In this document: one piece after another, positions 57,603 through 64,000 of the stretch | Layout: each line of letters begins with the position of its first letter | How positions within the stretch are numbered: the first letter of the stretch is position 1 | Origin: Nitrospirota bacterium | Lineage (GTDB): Bacteria > Nitrospirota > Thermodesulfovibrionia > Thermodesulfovibrionales > JdFR-88 | Reading direction: 5' to 3' | Assembly (NCBI GenBank): GCA_021840255.1 | Contig: JAKBYX010000005.1 | Location: 1-64,000 of the forward strand | Length of the DNA stretch: 64,000 nt | Program-made: the position numbers and the translations under genes | Notes under the pieces: generated by a model | Databases searched by the model: none | Told to the model about the DNA's origin: nothing | Seen by the model: only the letters and a program-made list of their open reading frames with translations

Positions 57603-60206
57603 ATGTCCAGGCCAACTGATGATTATGGAAAGCTTACAGTCGCGGAGACCTTAAGGGAACTGAAGACTGACGCAGGAAAAGGGATTACGGCGCAGGAAGC
57701 CGGACGCCGCATAGCTGAGCACGGCTATAACGAGATCCCCGAAAAAGAGCAGTCCGCGCTCATCCGCATGGCCAAAAGGTTTTGGGGGCCGATCCCGGGG
57801 ATGATCGAGGTTGCCGCCCTGCTTTCAGCCGCGGTACACCGCTGGGAAGACTTCGCAATAATCATGGTCTTGCTCCTGACGAATGCGTTCATAGATTTCT
57901 GGCAGGAGGCGAAGGCGTTAAGCGCGCTAAAGGTTCTGAAAGAGAAACTGGCAAAAAAAGCGCTTGTGCTGCGCGACGGGGCTTTTCAGACCATAGACGT
58001 CAGGGAGCTTGTTCCAGGGGACATCATCGAGATAAAAATAGGGGATGTGGTCCCCGCAGACCTGAAGCTGGTCGAGGGAGATTATATCCAGGCAGACCAG
58101 TCCGCCCTCACCGGGGAATCCCTGCCCGTGGAAAAGAAGGCCGGAGACATCTCATATTCCAATTCGGTCATAAAACAGGGAGAGATGAAGGCAGTGGTCG
58201 TCAACACCGCCTCGAATACCTTTTTCGGCAAGACTGTCGCTCTAGTGGCCAGGGCCGAGCGGGAGGAACGGAGCCATTTTCAGAAGGCGGTCATCGGCAT
58301 AGGCAATTATCTTATCGTCATCACCATATTCCTTGCTGCCTTCATCCTCATCACGGCAATGTTCCGGCAGGAAAATATGATAAGCATTTTAAGGTTCACC
58401 CTCGTGCTTACGGTGGCCGCCATACCGGTTGCCCTTCCCGCAGTCCTGTCCGTGACAATGGCGGTGGGAGCAATGAATCTGGCAAAGAAGCAGGCCATTG
58501 TCAGCCGCCTTGTCGCAATCGAAGAACTTGCAGGGGTGGACGTGCTCTGCTCGGACAAGACCGGCACGCTTACGCAAAACAGGATGACCGTGTCCGATCC
58601 TGTCTCCTATGGCACATACTCGACAAATGACGTAATAATATATGCCGGCCTTGCGTCAAGGCAGGAAAACATGGACCCTATAGAGCTGCCTGTATTCGAA
58701 TATCTTGAGGCAAAGGGCATGATGGATTCCCTGAACGGGTTCACGCGGGTAAAATTCATACCCTTTGACCCGGTCAGCAAACGGACCGAGGCCCAGGTAA
58801 TCGCGGGCGATAAAAAAACACTGATCGTCACAAAAGGGGCGCCGCAGGTGATATTGGACCTCTGCGGAGGAGGGTGCGAGGGAATAGAAGACAAAGTGGG
58901 AGAGCTTGCGGAGAAGGGCTTTCGCACCCTCGGGGTAGGGGTCAAACATCCGGGGGATGAACATTTCCAGTATGCGGGCCTCATACCGCTTTTCGATCCT
59001 CCAAGAGAAGACTCCAGTGAGACGATACGGGAGGCCAGGGCGCTTGGGCTGGACGTCAAAATGGTTACCGGGGACAACAGGGCAATCGCCAGGCAGATAG
59101 CGGGGATATTGGGGATAGGCGAGGACATCCTCGATGCGACCGAGCTGAAGGGGGCAAGCACCAGGGAAATGGTTGTTCTTGGAGAGCTCATCGCAAGGAC
59201 CCTTTACAAAAAGCTGTCTCCATCCGTATCGGAGCATGATATACGAAGGTTCTCAAAGGATGTGATTAAAGACCTGGAAACATCCTTCGAAACCGCGAAC
59301 CTGCCGCCAAGGCACGTCCAGAAACATGAGTCTGAACTCATTGAGATGATAGAGGGCGCGGTGGGGTTCGCGCAGGTATTTCCTGAGGATAAATACCTCA
59401 TAGTGGACAAGCTCCAGAAGGGCGGACATATCGTGGGCATGACGGGCGACGGAGTAAACGACGCCCCGGCGCTCAAAAAAGCCGACGCGGGCATCGCAGT
59501 ATCCGGGGCCACGGACGCTGCGCGGGCCGCTGCGGACGTAGTGCTGATGGCGCCGGGGCTTTCCGTAATAGTGGATGCGATAAAGGGCGCAAGGGTGACC
59601 TTCGAAAGAATGAAGAGTTACAGCATATACCGCATCGCAGAGACGATTCGCGTAATTCTCTTCATGGCCGCCTCCATCATAATCTTTAATTTTTACCCGG
59701 TCACGGCGATAATGATCATCATCCTTGCGTTCCTCAACGACCTGCCCATTCTTGCCATCGCATATGACAGGACAAAGGTGGACGACAAACCCGTAAGGTG
59801 GAAGATGAGGGAGGTCATCACGGTGTCGACCGTCCTGGGCATCGCGGGAGTCGTTGCCAGTTTCGGTATATTCTACCTTGCGGAAAGATACCTGCGGCTG
59901 CCTCCTCCCGTCGTTCAGAGTTTCATCTTCTTGAAGCTGGCCGTCGCAGGCCATTTGACTATATTTGTTACACGGACCGAAAACCACTTCTGGCAAAAAC
60001 CTTATCCATCGCCCCTTCTTTTCTGGGCGGCCCTTCTAACCAAGATCGCAGCTACCCTGTTTACTGTCTACGGGTGGTTCGTAAGCCCTATCGGCTGGAA
60101 CTACGCTTTATTGGTATGGGGATACGCCCTCGCATGGTTTGTCATCAACGATTTCCTGAAGATATGGACATACCGGTCGCTGAGGAAAAACGGGACTATC
60201 ATATAG
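57603..60206 (+). CDS. P-type H+-ATPase (plasma-membrane type)
   Basis: This 867-residue pump is of the P3A class, like yeast Pma1. The actuator motif is LTGESLPVEKK near 180. Phosphorylation site is CSDKTGTLTQNRM near 317. Hinge TGDGVNDAPALKKADAGIAV near 615 in outline. About ten membrane helices are visible. It should export protons using ATP. It is followed by two ClC-type genes, so the group may manage pH and charge balance. Confidence 0.92.
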   Translation: MSRPTDDYGKLTVAETLRELKTDAGKGITAQEAGRRIAEHGYNEIPEKEQSALIRMAKRFWGPIPGMIEVAALLSAAVHRWEDFAIIMVLLLTNAFIDFWQEAKALSALKVLKEKLAKKALVLRDGAFQTIDVRELVPGDIIEIKIGDVVPADLKLVEGDYIQADQSALTGESLPVEKKAGDISYSNSVIKQGEMKAVVVNTASNTFFGKTVALVARAEREERSHFQKAVIGIGNYLIVITIFLAAFILITAMFRQENMISILRFTLVLTVAAIPVALPAVLSVTMAVGAMNLAKKQAIVSRLVAIEELAGVDVLCSDKTGTLTQNRMTVSDPVSYGTYSTNDVIIYAGLASRQENMDPIELPVFEYLEAKGMMDSLNGFTRVKFIPFDPVSKRTEAQVIAGDKKTLIVTKGAPQVILDLCGGGCEGIEDKVGELAEKGFRTLGVGVKHPGDEHFQYAGLIPLFDPPREDSSETIREARALGLDVKMVTGDNRAIARQIAGILGIGEDILDATELKGASTREMVVLGELIARTLYKKLSPSVSEHDIRRFSKDVIKDLETSFETANLPPRHVQKHESELIEMIEGAVGFAQVFPEDKYLIVDKLQKGGHIVGMTGDGVNDAPALKKADAGIAVSGATDAARAAADVVLMAPGLSVIVDAIKGARVTFERMKSYSIYRIAETIRVILFMAASIIIFNFYPVTAIMIIILAFLNDLPILAIAYDRTKVDDKPVRWKMREVITVSTVLGIAGVVASFGIFYLAERYLRLPPPVVQSFIFLKLAVAGHLTIFVTRTENHFWQKPYPSPLLFWAALLTKIAATLFTVYGWFVSPIGWNYALLVWGYALAWFVINDFLKIWTYRSLRKNGTII

Positions 60207-60281
60207 CGGGCATATAGCCGCCAAGACTTCGGGCGAACAGGCATGGACGGAAGCCTTCCCGCGATTTTTACGCTTTTCAGG

Positions 60282-61517
60282 TTAAAAGGAGCTTTTTTCT
60301 ATCTTTGAAATCTGGCTTGGATAAATGCTTCTGGGGCCGGACAGGACGAAACTGAGGACGCACGCGATGGCCGCATAAGGGGCAACCCTGGGCCCGAAAA
60401 GCTCAAGGGCCATGATACTGGCGGAAACCGGGGTGTCCGCGCAGCCGGCAAGAAGGCTTACCATCCCGATCGCCGCGGAAAAACTTAAATCCATGCCCAG
60501 CATACTTCCAAAGGTGCTCCCCGCCGTGGCCCCTATGAAAAAAATTGGGGTGATATTACCTCCGCTTCCGCCGAACCCAAGGGTAACCGCGGTGAAAAGC
60601 ATTTTTGCCAGAAACGAAATATACGGTGCTGGCATCCCCTCCAGGGCTCTTTCCAAAGGGTCCAGCCCAAGGCCAAGATACTTGGTCGAGAAAGCAAAAG
60701 ACAGCAGCACCAGCACAAGGCCGCCAAGGGCCGCCTTTAGAGATATTCTCAACCCGGCAAGATGTACTACCTTCTCAATACCTCTTGACACATTGATGAA
60801 AAGAAAGGAACAGAAGCCAAAGAAAACGCCGCTGAGGCACACCTTTAAAAAAAAGAGCCCGCCGCCGCTTATGACAGGGGAAAACCGCAAGGGCTCATTA
60901 AAATAGACGACCCCTAAATAGGATGAAACATGATAGCTTATGATACCGGCAAGGAACGAGGGCAGAAGCACTTCGTATAAAAGCCCCCCGGCAAATAATA
61001 CCTCCAGCCCGAAAATCGCCCCCGCAATCGGGGTGCCAAAAACAGCCGAAAACCCCGCGCTGATACCGCAAATGACAAGTTTTTTTCTGTCCTTGTCATC
61101 GAATTTAAGGAGGCTTGAGGTCACCGATGCCAGTCCGGCCCCTATCTGGGCGCATGGCCCTTCTTTTCCCGCGGACCCTCCTGCAGCGATAGTAATGATG
61201 GATGCAACGAATTTTACGGGCGCAACCAGCGGAGCAACTTTCCCGGAACGCCTGTTCACGGCCTTTATCACCCTGTCTGTGCCCCCGCCAGCCGCCTCCG
61301 GCGCGAGGGCCCTGGCGAGGGCTTCGCTGGCAAACAGGGCGGCTGGAAGCATCAGAAAGTAATAACTGAACCCGTGAGTCAGAGTTGTTACCCATCCAAG
61401 CGCTTTTAGAAATGCTGCGGTTGAGAGTCCCACAATGGAACCCACCGCTGAGGCAAGCAGCAGCCATTTTATGACATTCAGAAATACCGCTAACTGCCCA
61501 GTGGGGCTTTTCTTCAT
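60282..61517 (-). CDS. ClC-type anion channel or transporter
   Basis: The 411-residue protein has the ClC signatures: GGSAGKEGPCAQIGA with the gating glutamate, PIAGAIFGLEVLFAGG and GSGGNITPIFFIGATAGS. The position that carries the proton glutamate E203 in the E. coli exchanger reads valine here (GLEV), as in channel-type ClCs. The first selectivity motif is GGGTDR rather than GSGIP. No CBS domains. It could be a chloride or fluoride channel; the sequence does not decide. Confidence 0.88.
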   Translation of the reverse strand: MKKSPTGQLAVFLNVIKWLLLASAVGSIVGLSTAAFLKALGWVTTLTHGFSYYFLMLPAALFASEALARALAPEAAGGGTDRVIKAVNRRSGKVAPLVAPVKFVASIITIAAGGSAGKEGPCAQIGAGLASVTSSLLKFDDKDRKKLVICGISAGFSAVFGTPIAGAIFGLEVLFAGGLLYEVLLPSFLAGIISYHVSSYLGVVYFNEPLRFSPVISGGGLFFLKVCLSGVFFGFCSFLFINVSRGIEKVVHLAGLRISLKAALGGLVLVLLSFAFSTKYLGLGLDPLERALEGMPAPYISFLAKMLFTAVTLGFGGSGGNITPIFFIGATAGSTFGSMLGMDLSFSAAIGMVSLLAGCADTPVSASIMALELFGPRVAPYAAIACVLSFVLSGPRSIYPSQISKIEKSSF

Positions 61518-61689
61518 AGTTCAGCCATTCCGCCCTGAAGTTTCCGGCTTAACAGCCAGGCCCATTTCCATGAAAAAAGCTTATCAGATAAAATGATGAG
61601 AGACATTAACGGGTAATTTCACTTCATGATGTTATAATTATCGGTCATGCCCGATAACCTAAAAACAGGTCTTCTTTAATGCGGTCGCG

Positions 61690-63483
61690 ATGAAATCCGT
61701 TAGAACAGCCGGCCAGCCGGAGACCAGCAAGCTGGCGGAGATGGCCGCCCTGCTTAAAAAATTCCACATGCCGGAGCATACCGCCTTGATCATCCTTTCC
61801 GTTCTGGTGGGAGTTTTGGCCGGGCTAGCCAATGTTCTTTTCCGCACCTCCATGAATTTCGTCCACCAGCTTTTTTTCATACACGGGGCAAACCTCCTGG
61901 AAATAAACCGCGGCGGGATATACAGGGTGTTTCTGCCCCTTTTGCCTATGGCCGGGGCCCTTCTTCTGATACCGCTGTCCAGGGCCTTCCCAGGCGATGT
62001 GAACGGCTACGGGTTCCCGAAATTCATAGAACTGGTAAACATCAGGGGCGGCGTTATCAGGATCAGAAACATCTTTCTTAAGATTATCGCACCTGCGCTC
62101 ACGATAGGCACCGGAGGGTCGGCGGGGATAGAGGGCCCCATCGCCATAATCGGGGGCACGATAGGGTCAGGCACCGGGCAGCTCTTCCGGGCCTCCGGAA
62201 GCAGGATGAAGCTTCTGATAGCCGCGGGCTCGGCCGGAGCGATAGCGGCCACCTTCAACGCTCCCATAGCCGGGGTGATGTTTGCGATAGAGATCGTGCT
62301 CCTTGGGAATTACGAGATATCTTCTTTTGCCGCCATAGTCATATCCTCCGGGATGGCCACGGTCGTGTCGAGGGCGTTCTACGGCTCCAGTCCGGCGTTC
62401 AGGGTGCCGGAGTACCAGCTGAGGAGCATGGCGGAGATACCCCTTTATATGATCTTCGGTGTCCTGATGGGATTTCTGGCCGTCTTGTATATCAGGGTTT
62501 TCCATGGCATCAAGGACGAATTCGAAAAGCTGGGGATCAACCCTCAGCTAAAACCCGTGCTCGGCGCTTTCATAATAGGCTCTTTCGGAATATTTCTACC
62601 CCAGATAATGGGAAACGGGTATGACATCATAGGCCTGGCCCTGATCGGCAAGATAATCTTCCCGATTGTGGCCATCCTTATTTTCCTGAAGCTCCTGGCC
62701 ACCGCGGTGACCATCGGCTCCGGAGGGGCCGGGGGTGTTTTTGCTCCTTCGCTTTTCATAGGGGCGATGGCGGGGGAGAGCTACGGCTATGTTGTGCATT
62801 GGCTGTTCCCTGCCTATACAGCCTCCCCCGGGGCGTATGCCACGGTGGGAATAGGCTCTTTTCTGGCTGCCGCCACACATGCGCCGCTTACCGGGATATT
62901 CCTTCTTTTCGAGATGACCGGAAATTACAAGATAATAATCCCCCTCATGTTCTCTTCCATCATAGGCACCCTGATAGCAAAGAAGGTCTACCCGGACTCC
63001 ATAGACACTGTAGACATAACTAAAAAGGGAATAAAGATACATATGGGCAGAGAAGTGGCCATTATGAGCAGCATAAAGGTGCGAGAAATAATGCACAAGG
63101 ATTTCATAACGGTGAAGGAAAACACCACCTTGGAGGAGGTCATCACCAAGATGATCCGGGAAGAGAAGTTCTATATCCCGGTAGTGGACTCCGGCGGGCT
63201 CATGAAAGGCATTATCTCCTTCCAGGACGTAAGGCCGGTGCTCATGGAGGAAGAGGTGAAGGCAATAGTGCATGCGGGACAGGTGGCAACTGAAGAGGTG
63301 ATCGTGCTCTACCCCGGCGAAAACCTGAACGCCGCCGTGGAGCGGTTTTCCCTGAAAGACATAGATGAGATACCCGTTGTTGGCAGGGACAACCCCAAAA
63401 AGGTGATCGGCATGGTCAGCCGCAGGGACGTAATAACGGCCTATAACAAGGAAGTCCTTAAAAAGACCAAACCGGATCTGTAA
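61690..63483 (+). CDS. ClC-type anion channel with two CBS domains
   Basis: The 597-residue protein has a ClC core (GTGGSAGIEGPIAIIGG; FNAPIAGVMFAIEIVLLG; GSGGAGGVFAPSLFIGA). A C-terminal CBS pair follows from about residue 460 (VREIMHKDFITV, VGRDNPKKVIGMVSRRDVI) that probably senses adenine nucleotides. As in the divergent ClC gene next to it, the proton-glutamate position is hydrophobic (AIEI). The two ClC genes are head to head with 172 bases between them. Confidence 0.9.
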   Translation: MKSVRTAGQPETSKLAEMAALLKKFHMPEHTALIILSVLVGVLAGLANVLFRTSMNFVHQLFFIHGANLLEINRGGIYRVFLPLLPMAGALLLIPLSRAFPGDVNGYGFPKFIELVNIRGGVIRIRNIFLKIIAPALTIGTGGSAGIEGPIAIIGGTIGSGTGQLFRASGSRMKLLIAAGSAGAIAATFNAPIAGVMFAIEIVLLGNYEISSFAAIVISSGMATVVSRAFYGSSPAFRVPEYQLRSMAEIPLYMIFGVLMGFLAVLYIRVFHGIKDEFEKLGINPQLKPVLGAFIIGSFGIFLPQIMGNGYDIIGLALIGKIIFPIVAILIFLKLLATAVTIGSGGAGGVFAPSLFIGAMAGESYGYVVHWLFPAYTASPGAYATVGIGSFLAAATHAPLTGIFLLFEMTGNYKIIIPLMFSSIIGTLIAKKVYPDSIDTVDITKKGIKIHMGREVAIMSSIKVREIMHKDFITVKENTTLEEVITKMIREEKFYIPVVDSGGLMKGIISFQDVRPVLMEEEVKAIVHAGQVATEEVIVLYPGENLNAAVERFSLKDIDEIPVVGRDNPKKVIGMVSRRDVITAYNKEVLKKTKPDL

Positions 63484-63635
63484 GGTGGATTTTTGTTTTT
63501 TAGCCCGGCCCGCTTGAAATTCCCCAACCCGCATCCATTTTTTTAACATGTCAATCTTAAAGAAATTGCTCTCCAGCGCCGATAAATATATCAAGCGATA
63601 TTGTTGAAATTAGAGTAAGCCGTGGGGCAGGCGCC

Positions 63636-63794
63636 ATGAGTAGACCTTCGGACATAGAACTAAGTGAACTCTACCTGATGTTGTATTCCAGCTACTACTA
63701 TACCGATGGTAATACGACAAGCGGCCAAAAGATAAAAAATCTGACAACACTGATGGACGAGATTAATGGCAAGTACACTGAGCCTGACAAATGA
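63636..63794 (+). CDS. Small hypothetical protein
   Basis: This 52-residue frame starts MSRPSDIELSELYLMLYSSY and ends at TGA 63792. Composition is protein-like (Tyr/Ser-rich, then KIKNLTTLMDEING). The ribosome binding site is weak (GGGGCAG). It overlaps the next small frame as ATGA. No family recognised. Confidence 0.4.
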   Translation: MSRPSDIELSELYLMLYSSYYYTDGNTTSGQKIKNLTTLMDEINGKYTEPDK

Positions 63795-63937
63795 CAGTAG
63801 ACGTAAAGCCTGAGGAGCAAATGGATTTTTTGATCGGAATTTATTCCGGCTCCACGGCGGCGGAGCCGTATGCCCTAAGGAGCGGCTGTTCCTTGCCAGG
63901 CGTCCGTTTTTGGATTTTATGCCCCTCGGGCCTCTGA
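63791..63937 (+). CDS. Small hypothetical frame, coupled to the previous one
   Basis: This 48-residue frame begins MTVDVKPEEQMDFLIGIYSG at an ATGA overlap. The latter half looks less protein-like. It may be real, a fragment, or chance. The remaining bases to 64000 show nothing I can call. Confidence 0.25.
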   Translation: MTVDVKPEEQMDFLIGIYSGSTAAEPYALRSGCSLPGVRFWILCPSGL

Positions 63938-64000
63938 TGCAGGGAATTTCTGATCGAACGAGATTTGCTCGCTGCCCATTTAAGCGGGAAAAGCTGGTGC

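Overview
The window comes from a diderm (Gram-negative) bacterium with moderately high GC. Evidence is a Kdo/lipopolysaccharide set, cellulose secretion genes, hopanoid side-chain genes, a group 3b-type [NiFe] sulfhydrogenase and an N-type F-ATPase. That mix fits Nitrospirota or a Desulfobacterota-like lineage, but no rRNA or marker in the window settles it.

Layout. (1) 63-1952: LsrF-like aldolase/thiolase plus a zinc alcohol dehydrogenase. (2) 2008-2810: two copies of a palindromic repeat flanking a small membrane-protein gene. (3) 13290-2869, minus strand: one tightly packed run, kdsB-pyrG-kdsA-kdsD-kdsC-pgsA-plsY-TPR protein-DUF4388/GspG fusion-queC-hisG, joining Kdo, CTP and phospholipid synthesis. 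(4) 16339-13461, minus: hpnJ-hpnK-EamA transporter, hopanoid head-group decoration. (5) 17788-25748, plus: bcsA-bcsB-bcsZ-unknown exported protein-bcsG, cellulose synthesis and phosphoethanolamine decoration. (6) 26006-32722: heme O synthase, a small cytochrome c, a tandem GAF protein and sulfhydrogenase hydBGDA. (7) 32760-40547: asparaginase, a barrel protein, a histidine kinase, a REC-PAS-GGDEF-EAL protein, a methyltransferase and a Spy-like protein. (8) 40818-48308: small membrane protein, isochorismatase-like protein and the N-ATPase operon atpDCQBEFAG. (9) 55115-48305, minus: two hybrid kinases and a REC-GGDEF diguanylate cyclase. (10) 55498-56634: a small segment with a PIN-type toxin pair, bounded by copies of the tRNA-Asp 3' end. 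(11) 56620-63483: tRNA-Asp, tRNA-Val, cobO, a P-type H+-ATPase and two ClC proteins.

The most striking observation is in bcsG. The reading frame is broken by a single TGA (24783-24785). Alignment from memory places this TGA exactly at the conserved zinc-coordinating active-site cysteine of BcsG (C243 in E. coli), and homology continues in frame on both sides. Fifteen nucleotides after the TGA there is a hairpin with an 8-bp stem and a GGUC loop, matching the bacterial SECIS pattern. I read this as a selenocysteine-containing cellulose phosphoethanolamine transferase, a selenoprotein family I do not know to be described.

A second window-wide oddity is a set of A-rich tracts (AAAAAT/AAAAAC-like units). 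They lie between genes and also inside conserved enzymes, where they encode Lys/Asn-rich inserts (AtpA, HydA, HydG, PyrG tail, KdsA head, a methyltransferase). A run of 11 A's shifts the frame near the start of atpD. c-di-GMP signalling is prominent: one GGDEF protein, one GGDEF-EAL protein and a PilZ domain in BcsA.
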